From an uncultured Clostridium sp. (GTDB lineage Bacteria; Bacillota; Clostridia; TANB77; CAG-508): a stretch of 7,081 bases of DNA. Under the pieces are notes generated by a model. The model searched no databases and was not told the DNA's origin. It was given only the letters and a program-made list of their open reading frames with translations. Positions 1-6,315 of the stretch are shown here, one piece after another (positions within the stretch are counted from its first letter, which is position 1; each line of letters opens with the position of its first letter). Position numbers and translations under genes: made by a program. The stretch covers positions 1-7,081 of the forward strand of contig CATYUF010000072.1 in the NCBI GenBank assembly GCA_958413095.1, read 5' to 3'.

Positions 1-441
1 ATGAATAGAATAAGAGTAGCAGGAATAGTACCATTAAAAAACGGATTTGCATTTATGCACAGAAAAGATGTTATAAAAAGAAAAGATTTTCAAGACTATT
101 ACACTTTTCCAGGAGGAGGACTAGAAGAAGGGGAAACATTAGAAGAGGGAACAATTAGAGAAATAAAAGAAGAATTTGGAATAAATGTAAAAATAGTAAA
201 AAAACTTTATGAAATGAAGTCAGAAAAATTCAATCAAGAGGAATACTTTTTTCTTTGTGAGTATATAGATGGAGAATTTGGAACAGGAAATGGACCAGAA
301 TATAATAATGACCCTAAATATATTGATAGTGGAAAATATATACCTGAAATAATTAATAGAGAAGATGTAGAAAAAATATTATTGCTACCAATAGAAATAA
401 AAGAGAAATTGGTAGAAGACATAAAAAGAAAAAATATTTAA
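1..441 (+). CDS. Nudix (MutT-like) hydrolase
   Basis: A 146-residue Nudix hydrolase. The family cleaves nucleoside diphosphates linked to another moiety, for example modified dNTPs, NDP-sugars or dinucleoside polyphosphates, using divalent metal held by the Nudix box. The complete 23-residue box GX5EX7REUXEEXGU is visible at residues 39-61: Gly39, Glu45, Arg53-Glu54, Glu57-Glu58, Gly60 and Ile61. Its length fits a single-domain enzyme. There is no signal peptide or membrane segment, so it should be cytosolic. The ATG is the first base of the window, so its ribosome binding site and any start further upstream cannot be seen. The stop codon overlaps the palindrome in the lexA promoter region, and no terminator separates the two genes. 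The fold assignment is firm, but the substrate cannot be told from sequence. Confidence 0.9.
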   Translation: MNRIRVAGIVPLKNGFAFMHRKDVIKRKDFQDYYTFPGGGLEEGETLEEGTIREIKEEFGINVKIVKKLYEMKSEKFNQEEYFFLCEYIDGEFGTGNGPEYNNDPKYIDSGKYIPEIINREDVEKILLLPIEIKEKLVEDIKRKNI

Positions 442-451
442 ACAATTGTTT
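440..451. promoter_or_regulatory. Candidate LexA box (SOS operator) at lexA
   Basis: AAACAATTGTTT is a perfect 12-bp palindrome. It has the AAC-N4-GTT core and spacing of the Gram-positive SOS box (consensus roughly CGAAC-N4-GTTCG) but lacks the outer G and C. It overlaps the first bases of the lexA -35 hexamer, where bound LexA would block RNA polymerase. Autoregulation is inferred from this position and from the family. Because the outer bases are non-consensus and the DNA is very AT-rich, the palindrome could also be chance. Confidence 0.5.
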
Positions 452-478
452 GACATTTATTTGTTTGTATGATATTAT
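450..478 (+). promoter_or_regulatory. lexA promoter
   Basis: TTGACA (450-455), a 17-bp spacer, then TATTAT (473-478), with TGA just before the -10 giving an extended -10. This is a near-perfect sigma-A promoter about 30 nt upstream of the lexA start. The -35 overlaps the candidate LexA box. Confidence 0.8.
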
Positions 479-508
479 GTAGGAAAATATGAGAATGGAG
501 TGAATAAA

Positions 509-1159
509 ATGCCAAAAAAGAAACCTGAATTAAATAGGAGAGAAAAGTCAATATTAAATTTTATTGAAAAACAAATAATGACACAAGGTTATCCACCATC
601 AGTAAGAGAAATTGGAAAAGCTGTTGGACTAAGCTCAACAGCAACAGTTCATGGATATTTAGCAAAATTAGAGGAAAAAGGGTATATAAAGAAAAAGGAT
701 AAAAAAGGAAGAACTTTAAGATTGTTAAAAGGTTCATCAGGAGAAGAAAAAGTAATGTCTAGTAAAGACTTTTATACTCAAAAAGAATTAGTAGAAGTTC
801 CAATTATAGGAAGAATAACAGCAGGAGAGCCAATTTTGGCAGTAGAAAATGTAACAGATACATTTCCAATTCCAATAGACTTTGTTGGAAATTCAGAAAG
901 TTTTATGCTAACTGTTAGAGGAGAAAGCATGATAGAAGCTGGTATTTTAGATGGTGATTATATATTGGTTAAAAAACAAAATTCTGCACAAAATGGAGAG
1001 ATTGTTGTTGCTCTAATAGGAGATGAAGCGACAGTGAAGACATTTTATAAAGAAAAAGACCATATTAGATTACAACCAGAAAATTCTACAATGGACCCTA
1101 TTATAGTACCAAACTGTGAAATTCTTGGAAAAGTTGCAGGTGTATTTAGAAAGATGTAA
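509..1159 (+). CDS. lexA: LexA, SOS-response transcriptional repressor
   Basis: A 216-residue LexA repressor. It binds SOS operators as a dimer and cuts itself when RecA filaments form after DNA damage, releasing repair genes. The N-terminal winged helix-turn-helix lies at about residues 31-65 (SVREIGKAVGLSS followed by the recognition helix). The C-terminal S24 peptidase-like domain has the cleavage bond Ala105-Gly106, nucleophile Ser140 (GESM) and general base Lys177. The 35- and 37-residue spacings between these sites equal those of E. coli LexA (84/119/156). The linker after the DNA-binding domain is longer than in E. coli. I chose ATG 509 because GGAG at 497-500 sits 8 nt upstream; an in-frame GTG at 500 has no properly spaced Shine-Dalgarno. 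It is monocistronic or weakly linked to the Nudix gene, with its own promoter and a candidate autoregulatory box. Confidence 0.97.
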   Translation: MPKKKPELNRREKSILNFIEKQIMTQGYPPSVREIGKAVGLSSTATVHGYLAKLEEKGYIKKKDKKGRTLRLLKGSSGEEKVMSSKDFYTQKELVEVPIIGRITAGEPILAVENVTDTFPIPIDFVGNSESFMLTVRGESMIEAGILDGDYILVKKQNSAQNGEIVVALIGDEATVKTFYKEKDHIRLQPENSTMDPIIVPNCEILGKVAGVFRKM

Positions 1160-1185
1160 TTCACAGAAAATTCACAATTAAATTA

Positions 1186-1214
1186 TTGACAAATGACACT
1201 GTGTCACATATAAT
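1186..1214 (+). promoter_or_regulatory. Promoter of the ABC exporter operon
   Basis: TTGACA (1186-1191), a 17-bp spacer, then TATAAT (1209-1214): a perfect sigma-A consensus 27 nt after the lexA stop. Transcription would begin near 1221 and give a leader of about 185 nt before the first exporter gene. An operator palindrome fills the spacer, so the promoter should be strong but repressible. Confidence 0.8.
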
Positions 1215-1233
1215 TATGAGTACAGTGTCATTT
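1191..1233 (+). terminator. Possible lexA terminator overlapping the exporter promoter
   Basis: AAATGACACTGT (1191-1202) and ACAGTGTCATTT (1222-1233) are a perfect 12-bp inverted repeat with a 19-nt loop, followed by a T-rich run. Readthrough RNA from lexA could fold this into an intrinsic-terminator-like hairpin. The arms are the same sequence as the operator half-sites, so the repeat may exist only for protein binding. No other terminator follows lexA. Confidence 0.35.
1194..1206. promoter_or_regulatory. Operator palindrome TGACAC-T-GTGTCA in the promoter spacer
   Basis: A perfect inverted repeat of 6-bp arms around one base, lying between -35 and -10. A further half-site, ACAGTGTCA (1222-1230), covers the probable transcription start, with its centre 24 bp from that of the first site. 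Short palindromes of this kind in the spacer are typical targets of TetR- or MarR-family drug-responsive repressors, which often control exporters. The family assignment is inference. No regulator gene is present in this window, so the repressor must be encoded elsewhere or be lost. Confidence 0.7.
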
Positions 1234-1406
1234 TATTTATTGTTATAGCAAAACGAATTTAATATTAGAAATATGTGATTTACAGTCATATAAATTAGTT
1301 AATAAAACAAGTTGAAATCTCATAATTTAAAAAAATGTTAAATAAAAATTATAAGGTTTATAGGTAGCCATATAAAAACCTAAATATATTATAAAAGGAG
1401 AAGAAA
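1215..1406 (+). other. Untranslated leader of the exporter operon, no gene seen
   Basis: An AT-rich leader with no credible open frame. The only structures I see are the downstream operator half-site (1222-1230) and a weak 6-bp hairpin, AGGTTT (1354-1359) with AAACCT (1376-1381), just before the ribosome binding site AAAAGGAG (1393-1400, 6 nt from the ATG). I recognise no riboswitch. Exporter operons of this type often begin with a regulator gene, and none is found here. Confidence 0.45.
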
Positions 1407-3674
1407 ATGCTAAAAGTCTTAAAAAATTTAAAGAAAACTTTAGGTTCTGTAATTGCAATAGTAATATTACTTTGTATCCAAGCAACTACTGATTTAGCAT
1501 TACCAGATTATACATCAAAAATAGTTAATATCGGAATACAAGCAGGTGGAATTGAAAATGCAGTACCAAAATTAATTTCTAAGGCAGATATGGAAAAAAC
1601 ACTGCTATTTACAGAAAATGATGAAGAAATTTTAAGTAATTATACATTATTAGGAGAAGAAGAGAATAAAGAGCAAGAAAAAATCCTAAACAAATATTTA
1701 GGAAAAGATTATAATGTAGAACCGGATACAATTTATGTTTTAAATGATGTAAATGAAGAAACGGAGAATAAGTTAGAAAAAAATCTAGCTGGTGCTTTAA
1801 TGGGAGCAACTGCAATTTCTAATGAAGAAACAGCAAATCAAATAAAACAAAAAATATTAGAAAATGCTCAAGAGCCACAAAAAACATATATGCAAAATAT
1901 GAGTTTAGTAGAACTAATATCTAATATGCCAGCAGAGCAAAAAAGTCAAGTTTTACAAGAATTTACTAAAAAGATAGATGAAATGAATGATTCAATAAAA
2001 GAACAAGCAGCAGTTTCATCAGTAAAACAGTTATATAAAAACATAGGTGTTGATACAGATAAACTTCAAAATGATTATATATTATTAGCAGGATTACAAA
2101 TGTTAGGTGTAGCTTCAATAACAATGGTATCAGCAGTATCAATTATGTTTTTATCAGCAAGAGTGGCAGCAATGTTAGGAAAAACTTTAAGAGAAAAAGT
2201 ATTCAAAAAAGTTTCTGAATTTTCAAATGCAGAATTAAATGAATTTTCAACAGCATCATTAATAACTAGGAGTACAAATGATGTTCAACAAATTCAACAA
2301 TTAATAACTATATTATTCAGAGTAGTAGTATATGCGCCAATTATTGGTATAGGTGGTTTCATAAAGGTACTTACAGAAACAGATAATTCAATGGCATGGA
2401 TTATAGGAATAGCAATATTTGCAATTTTGGTAATCGTTGCAACATTATTTATAGTAGCAATGCCAAAATTCAAAAAGTTACAAGAATTAACAGATAAATT
2501 AAATGAAGTTACAAGAGAAATATTAACAGGAATTCCAGTAATAAGAGCATTCCATAAAGAAAAGAAAGAAGAAAAAAGATTTGATGACGCAAATAAAGAT
2601 TTAATGAAAACAAATGTCTTTGTAAATAGAGCAATGTCATTGATGATGCCTTTATTAATGTTGGTTATGAATTCAATAATGATTTTAATAGTTTGGGTTG
2701 GAGGCCATAAGATAGATGAAGGTATTATGCAAGTAGGAGATATGATGGCATTTATTCAATACACAATGCAAATTGTAATGGCATTTTTAATGATTTCAAT
2801 GGTTTCAATTATGCTTCCAAGAGCGGCGGTGTCTGCTAGACGTATAAATGAAGTTCTTGAAAAAGAGCCATTAATTAAAGACAAAAAAGAAACAAAAAAA
2901 TTAGACCCAAGTAAAAAAGGATTAGTAGAATTTAAAAATGTTTGCTTTAAATATCCAGATGCTGATACAGAAATATTAGAAGATATTGATTTTACAGCAG
3001 AACCTGGAAAAACTACTGCAATAATAGGTAGTACAGGAAGTGGAAAATCAACAATAGTAAATTTAATTCCAAGATTTTATGATGTAACAGAAGGTGAATT
3101 ATGTATTGATGGTGTAAACATAAAAGATGTATCTCAAAAAGAATTAAGAGATGTAATAGGTTTTGTGCCACAAAAAGGAACATTATTTTCTGGAACAATA
3201 GAATCAAATATAAAATACTCAGATGAAAATATGTCTGATGAGCAAATGATAAAAGCAGCAGAAATTGCTCAAGCAACAGAATTTATAGAAGGAAAAGAAG
3301 AAAAATATAAATCACCAATAGCACAAGGCGGTGGAAATGTATCAGGTGGACAAAAGCAAAGAATTTCTATTGCAAGAGCTATTGCAAAAAATCCAGAAAT
3401 ATTTGTATTTGATGATAGTTTTTCAGCTTTAGACTTTAAAACTGATAGTAAGTTAAGAGAAGCATTAGCTGAAAAAACAGAAAATAAAACTGTAATAATT
3501 GTAGCTCAAAGAATAAGTACAATATTAAATGCAGATAAAATCATAGTACTAGAAGAAGGTAAAATGGTAGGCGAAGGAACTCATGAAGAACTTATGAAAA
3601 ATAATGAAACATATAGACAAATTGCACTATCACAACTATCTGAAGAAGAATTAGGACAGGAAGGAGGAGAATAA
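1407..3674 (+). CDS. Heterodimeric ABC exporter, degenerate-site subunit (permease-ATPase fusion)
   Basis: A 755-residue type IV (ABCB-like) half-transporter, membrane domain then ATPase, probably exporting drugs or other amphiphiles. TM1 is at about residues 12-33 and TM2 begins near 224. Between them lies a charged, Gln/Glu-rich insertion of about 170 residues, which by topology should be extracytoplasmic. The ATPase has Walker A GSTGSGKST (541-549), Q-loop Gln589, signature VSGGQ (645-649) and Walker B Asp669. The catalytic Glu is replaced by Asp670 and the switch His by Gln701 (AQR). These changes mark the degenerate-site subunit of an asymmetric heterodimer such as TM287/288. The protein is longer than the usual 570-600 residues because of the insertion. 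The start is supported by AAAAGGAG 6 nt upstream. The gene abuts the second subunit with no gap, and that subunit's Shine-Dalgarno (3661-3667) lies inside this one, implying translational coupling. The substrate is unknown. Confidence 0.92.
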   Translation: MLKVLKNLKKTLGSVIAIVILLCIQATTDLALPDYTSKIVNIGIQAGGIENAVPKLISKADMEKTLLFTENDEEILSNYTLLGEEENKEQEKILNKYLGKDYNVEPDTIYVLNDVNEETENKLEKNLAGALMGATAISNEETANQIKQKILENAQEPQKTYMQNMSLVELISNMPAEQKSQVLQEFTKKIDEMNDSIKEQAAVSSVKQLYKNIGVDTDKLQNDYILLAGLQMLGVASITMVSAVSIMFLSARVAAMLGKTLREKVFKKVSEFSNAELNEFSTASLITRSTNDVQQIQQLITILFRVVVYAPIIGIGGFIKVLTETDNSMAWIIGIAIFAILVIVATLFIVAMPKFKKLQELTDKLNEVTREILTGIPVIRAFHKEKKEEKRFDDANKDLMKTNVFVNRAMSLMMPLLMLVMNSIMILIVWVGGHKIDEGIMQVGDMMAFIQYTMQIVMAFLMISMVSIMLPRAAVSARRINEVLEKEPLIKDKKETKKLDPSKKGLVEFKNVCFKYPDADTEILEDIDFTAEPGKTTAIIGSTGSGKSTIVNLIPRFYDVTEGELCIDGVNIKDVSQKELRDVIGFVPQKGTLFSGTIESNIKYSDENMSDEQMIKAAEIAQATEFIEGKEEKYKSPIAQGGGNVSGGQKQRISIARAIAKNPEIFVFDDSFSALDFKTDSKLREALAEKTENKTVIIVAQRISTILNADKIIVLEEGKMVGEGTHEELMKNNETYRQIALSQLSEEELGQEGGE

Positions 3675-4694
3675 ATGCCAGGACCAATGGGAGGACCTAT
3701 GGGAAAAGGTCATAAAAACACAGAAAAAGCAAAAGATTTTAAGAAAACTACTAAAAAGTTAATAAAATCTTATCTTTCAAAATATAAAGTAGCGATATTT
3801 TTTGTTATATTATTTGCAATAGGAAGTACAATATTTACTATTGTAGGACCAAAGATATTAGGAAATGCAACAACAGAAATATTTAATGGTATAATGGGAA
3901 AAATAACTGGTGGTGCAGGAATTGATTTTGGGAAAATTGGAAAAATTGCATTAACATTATTAGGGCTATATTTTATAAGTGCATTATTTTCAGTTATACA
4001 AGGTTTTACAATGACATCAGTGTCACAAAAAATCACATATAAATTAAGAAATGATATAGCAATTAAAATAAATAAATTGCCAATGAAATACTTTGATAAA
4101 AAAACACATGGAGAAGTTTTATCAGTAATAACAAATGATATAGATACTTTAAGTATGAATTTAGATCAAAGTATAACACAAATTATTACATCAATATGTA
4201 CTATAATAGGAATACTTGTAATGATGTTTTCAATAAGTTGGCAAATGACATTAATATCATTGATAATATTACCAATAGCAGCATTTTTAGTTAAATCAAT
4301 AGTAGCTAAATCACAAAAATACTTTAAAAGACAACAAGAATATCTAGGTCATGTCAATGGGCAAGTAGAAGAAATATATAGTGGACTAAATATAGTAAAA
4401 GTATTTAATGCAGAAAAAAAGGTAAAAGCTGAATTTGAAAAAGCAAATAGTGAGCTATATAGGTCAGCTTGGAAATCTCAATTCCTTTCAGGACTAATGT
4501 TTCCAGTAATGAACTTTATATCTAATATAGGATATGTAGGAGTTGCGGTAGCAGGAGGATATTTAGCAGTGCAAGGGAAAATAACAGTTGGAAATATACA
4601 AAGTTTTATACAATATAACAAGCAATTTACTCGGACCAATAAATCAAATTGCTCAAATATCAAGTATGCTACAAGCAATGGCAGCATCAGCTGA
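3675..4694 (+). CDS. ABC exporter second subunit, 5' fragment (membrane domain)
   Basis: A 339-residue open frame encoding the membrane part of the second subunit. The start has AAGGAGG at 3661-3667, 7 nt upstream and inside the end of the first subunit gene; the ATG directly follows that gene's TAA. The N-terminus (PGPMGGPMG) and a basic helix precede TM1 (about 38-60). TM2 is near 92-112, TM3-TM4 near 165-205, TM5 near 275-300, and TM6 begins about 305. The real sequence ends around Thr319; the last 20 or so residues to the stop at 4692-4694 are out-of-frame. Unlike its partner, it has only a short TM1-TM2 loop of about 30 residues. Without the ATPase the fragment cannot work as a transporter. 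Confidence 0.75.
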   Translation: MPGPMGGPMGKGHKNTEKAKDFKKTTKKLIKSYLSKYKVAIFFVILFAIGSTIFTIVGPKILGNATTEIFNGIMGKITGGAGIDFGKIGKIALTLLGLYFISALFSVIQGFTMTSVSQKITYKLRNDIAIKINKLPMKYFDKKTHGEVLSVITNDIDTLSMNLDQSITQIITSICTIIGILVMMFSISWQMTLISLIILPIAAFLVKSIVAKSQKYFKRQQEYLGHVNGQVEEIYSGLNIVKVFNAEKKVKAEFEKANSELYRSAWKSQFLSGLMFPVMNFISNIGYVGVAVAGGYLAVQGKITVGNIQSFIQYNKQFTRTNKSNCSNIKYATSNGSIS

Positions 4695-5505
4695 GAGAAT
4701 TTTTGAATTTTTAGAAGAAACAGAAGAATTAGAAACTTCAAAAGGAAATATTGATATATCAAAATTACAAGGTAATGTAGAATTTAAAAATGTAAAATTT
4801 GGATATGACGAAAATAAAACAATAATTAATGATTTTAATGCTAAAGTAAAAGAAGGACAAAAAATAGCAATAGTAGGACCAACTGGAGCAGGAAAAACAA
4901 CAATGGTAAAATTATTGATGAGATTTTATGATGTAACAGAAGGTGAAATATTAGTAGATGGACATAATATAAAAGATTTTGATAGAGGAGAACTTCGTAA
5001 GATGTTCGGAATGGTATTACAAGATACTTGGTTATTTGGAGGGACTGTAAAAGACAATATAAAATATAGTAAAGAAGAAGCAACAGATACAGAAGTAATC
5101 GAAGCTGCAAAAGCAGCTCATGTGCATCACTTTATAAAAACATTACCTAATGGATATAATTCATTAATAAATGAAGAATCAACTAATATATCAGCTGGAC
5201 AAAAACAATTATTAACAATAGCAAGAGTAATATTAGCAGATCCAAAAATATTAATATTAGATGAAGCAACAAGTTCAATAGATACAAGAACAGAAATACA
5301 AATTCAATCAGCAATGGATAACTTAATGAAAGGAAGAACAAGTTTTATAATTGCACATAGATTATCAACGATAAAAAATGCAGATTTAATATTAGTAATG
5401 AATCATGGAGACATAATAGAACAAGGAACTCATGAGGAGTTGTTATCTAAAAATGGATTTTATGCAGATTTATATAATAGTCAGTTTGATGAAGGGGAAG
5501 AATAA
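4588..5505 (+). CDS. ABC exporter second subunit, 3' fragment (end of TM6 and ATPase)
   Basis: The continuation of the second subunit in the next frame. True coding sequence starts near 4633 with GPINQIAQ; the frame is open back to a TTG at 4588 that has no convincing ribosome binding site, so this is probably not an independent gene. In reconstructed numbering the ATPase has Walker A GPTGAGKTT (401-409), Q-loop Gln449, signature ISAGQ (505-509, with Ala for the usual second Gly), Walker B Asp529 with catalytic Glu530 (LDEATSSID) and switch His561 (AHR). The consensus catalytic site would form from these Walker motifs and the VSGGQ of the first subunit. The degenerate site would use ISAGQ. 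No clear terminator follows the stop. Confidence 0.75.
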   Translation: MEIYKVLYNITSNLLGPINQIAQISSMLQAMAASAERIFEFLEETEELETSKGNIDISKLQGNVEFKNVKFGYDENKTIINDFNAKVKEGQKIAIVGPTGAGKTTMVKLLMRFYDVTEGEILVDGHNIKDFDRGELRKMFGMVLQDTWLFGGTVKDNIKYSKEEATDTEVIEAAKAAHVHHFIKTLPNGYNSLINEESTNISAGQKQLLTIARVILADPKILILDEATSSIDTRTEIQIQSAMDNLMKGRTSFIIAHRLSTIKNADLILVMNHGDIIEQGTHEELLSKNGFYADLYNSQFDEGEE

Positions 5506-5533
5506 AAAAAGTGAAAAGTATTTATTAAAATAA

Positions 5534-5562
5534 TTGATTTTGAGATAAAATAATGATAAAAT
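5534..5562 (+). promoter_or_regulatory. Toxin-antitoxin operon promoter
   Basis: TTGATT (5534-5539), a 17-bp spacer, and TAAAAT (5557-5562) preceded by TGA as an extended -10. It lies just upstream of the antitoxin start in the 89-nt gap after the exporter. The pair is therefore likely transcribed separately from the exporter. Confidence 0.6.
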
Positions 5563-5576
5563 ACTGATAGTAATGA
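5544..5576 (+). repeat. Three 11-bp tandem units over the toxin-antitoxin promoter
   Basis: Units starting at 5544, 5555 and 5566 each begin GATA. They read GATAAAATAAT, GATAAAATACT and GATAGTAATGA. The first two differ by one base and the third is divergent. The period is one helical turn and the repeats span the -10 and probable start site, so they could bind the antitoxin or the toxin-antitoxin complex. The DNA is AT-rich, so chance is possible. Confidence 0.45.
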
Positions 5577-5594
5577 CAAAGGAGAGAGTAAGTT

Positions 5595-5906
5595 ATGATT
5601 AATATTAGACCTGTGTCGGATTTAAGGAATAAATATCCAGAAATAGAAGAATTAGTTTTAAAAGAAGATGAAGCAGTTTATTTAACAAAAAATGGATATG
5701 GTTCAATGGTAGTATTAAGTTTAGAAAAATATGCAGAAATGTTAAAAGTTTTAGATGAAGAAAAAGCTCTGGAAGCAAAGTTTGGAGTAATTGACATTGA
5801 TAAAGCTTTAGAAGAAGCAGAAGAAGAAGCTAATAATCCTAATACAAAATATTATTCTCATGAAGAAATGAAACAAATGGCAAGGAGGATAATTGATGGC
5901 AAATAA
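5595..5906 (+). CDS. Phd/YefM-family antitoxin
   Basis: A 103-residue type II antitoxin. Residues 1-55 match the Phd/YefM DNA-binding domain (IRPVSDLRNKYPEI, then a strand-turn of the form EAVYLTKNGYGSMVVLSLEKY). The C-terminal part, from about residue 56, is highly charged and Glu-rich. In this family that part is flexible and wraps the toxin. Family members neutralise the toxin and repress their own operon. AAAGGAG at 5578-5584 precedes the ATG by 10 nt. The gene overlaps the toxin by 11 nt, the usual translationally coupled antitoxin-first order. Family and pairing are clear; the exact partner subfamily is inferred from the next gene. Confidence 0.9.
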   Translation: MINIRPVSDLRNKYPEIEELVLKEDEAVYLTKNGYGSMVVLSLEKYAEMLKVLDEEKALEAKFGVIDIDKALEEAEEEANNPNTKYYSHEEMKQMARRIIDGK

Positions 5907-6210
5907 AAAATGTGAGATAAGATATCTTCCAACATTTATTTCACAATTTAATAATATTTTATATTACATTACATATGAACTTAAAAATAAAATAGCAGCA
6001 GATAATTTTTATAATGAGGTAGTAAAACAAATTGAGATAAGAAGTAATGATCCAGAAGCATATGAAGTTTTTAAAACAATTAAAGGTAAAAAAATTAAGT
6101 ATTATAAAATAAATGTAAAAAATTATTCAATATTTTATATTGTAAAAGATAATGTCATGGAAATAAGAAGAATATATTATAGCAAAAGAAATTTTGATAA
6201 TTTAATATAA
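5896..6210 (+). CDS. RelE/ParE-superfamily toxin
   Basis: A 104-residue basic protein with the small RelE/ParE fold. N-terminal helices (about 12-55) contain the YLPTFISQFNNI and NFYNEVVKQIE segments. They are followed by the strands KIKYYKINVKNYSIFYIV and the C-terminal motif IRRIYYSKRNF (Arg91-Arg92, Tyr94-Tyr95, Arg98), which is characteristic of the superfamily. Members either cut mRNA on the ribosome (RelE) or poison DNA gyrase (ParE). Sequence alone does not say which applies here, though the closing IYYSKRNF resembles the plasmid-stabilisation type. ATG 5896 is chosen over an in-frame TTG at 5893 because AAGGAGG (5882-5888) is 7 nt from the ATG. The start lies within the end of the antitoxin gene. 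The gene appears full length. Confidence 0.87.
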   Translation: MANKKCEIRYLPTFISQFNNILYYITYELKNKIAADNFYNEVVKQIEIRSNDPEAYEVFKTIKGKKIKYYKINVKNYSIFYIVKDNVMEIRRIYYSKRNFDNLI

Positions 6211-6230
6211 AATACATCATAAGGTGTATT
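6211..6230 (+). terminator. Weak hairpin after the toxin gene
   Basis: AATACATC (6211-6218) pairs with GGTGTATT (6223-6230), 8 bp including one G-T wobble, around an ATAA tetraloop directly after the toxin stop. The following T-run is delayed and broken, so it may act as an RNA 3'-end structure more than as an efficient terminator. Confidence 0.35.
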
Positions 6231-6274
6231 AAATAAATTTTAACCCTTTTTGTATATATAATTTTGATTTAATT

Positions 6275-6315
6275 AAAGAACACAAAATAGTATAAAAAAT
6301 TATTTTGTGTTCTTT
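6275..6315. terminator. Bidirectional intrinsic terminator between convergent genes
   Basis: AAAGAACACAAAATA (6275-6289) and TATTTTGTGTTCTTT (6301-6315) form a perfect 15-bp stem with an 11-nt loop. On the + strand the stem ends in TTCTTTTA. On the - strand it ends in TTCTTTAATT, 17 nt after the stop of the Bax inhibitor-like gene. Its position between converging transcripts supports termination in both directions. The stem is AT-rich and the U-runs are short, so efficiency may be moderate. Confidence 0.72.

Larger units (their letters stand above)
3675..5505 (+). pseudogene. Second ABC exporter subunit, split by a +1 frameshift
   Basis: Removing one base at 4632-4635 restores a continuous half-transporter of 609 residues, the normal size for this family. 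It has an N-terminal Gly/Pro/Met tract, six membrane helices and a complete ATPase. As given, the frame starting at 3675 ends at 4694 and the rest lies in the next frame. The ATPase half has no other damage, so the lesion is recent, a sequencing or assembly error, or, less likely, a recoding site. If the lesion is genuine, the whole exporter should be inactive, because this subunit carries the only intact catalytic Glu and switch His of the pair. Confidence 0.8.

Noticed and set aside
489..503. Four-codon open frame ATG-AGA-ATG-GAG-TGA just before lexA, a possible leader peptide
   Set aside because: It is too short, has no ribosome binding site of its own, and overlaps the lexA Shine-Dalgarno; it looks like a chance start codon.
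500..508. GTG start for lexA giving three more residues
   Set aside because: GGAG would abut or overlap the GTG, while it is ideally spaced (8 nt) from ATG 509.
1160..1180. Repeated TTCACA words just after lexA
   Set aside because: Two short copies (TTCACAGAAAATTCACA) without symmetry or further copies are not enough to call a site.
1354..1381. Riboswitch or attenuator in the exporter leader
   Set aside because: Only a 6-bp AT-rich hairpin is visible, without a T-run or any conserved riboswitch core that I recognise.
3013..3276. Leu/His-rich open frames on the minus strand opposite the ATPase regions
   Set aside because: Their composition reflects the antisense of AT-rich codons. They lack ribosome binding sites and lie wholly within well-supported genes.
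4588..4632. Independent gene starting at TTG 4588
   Set aside because: There is no strong ribosome binding site, and the first residues do not fit the family, whereas the preceding frame matches it up to the frameshift.
6257..6262. TATAAT on the + strand upstream of the 6275-6315 hairpin, a possible small RNA promoter
   Set aside because: No acceptable -35 lies at the right distance, and the sequence is part of a TATATATAAT run expected in AT-rich DNA.
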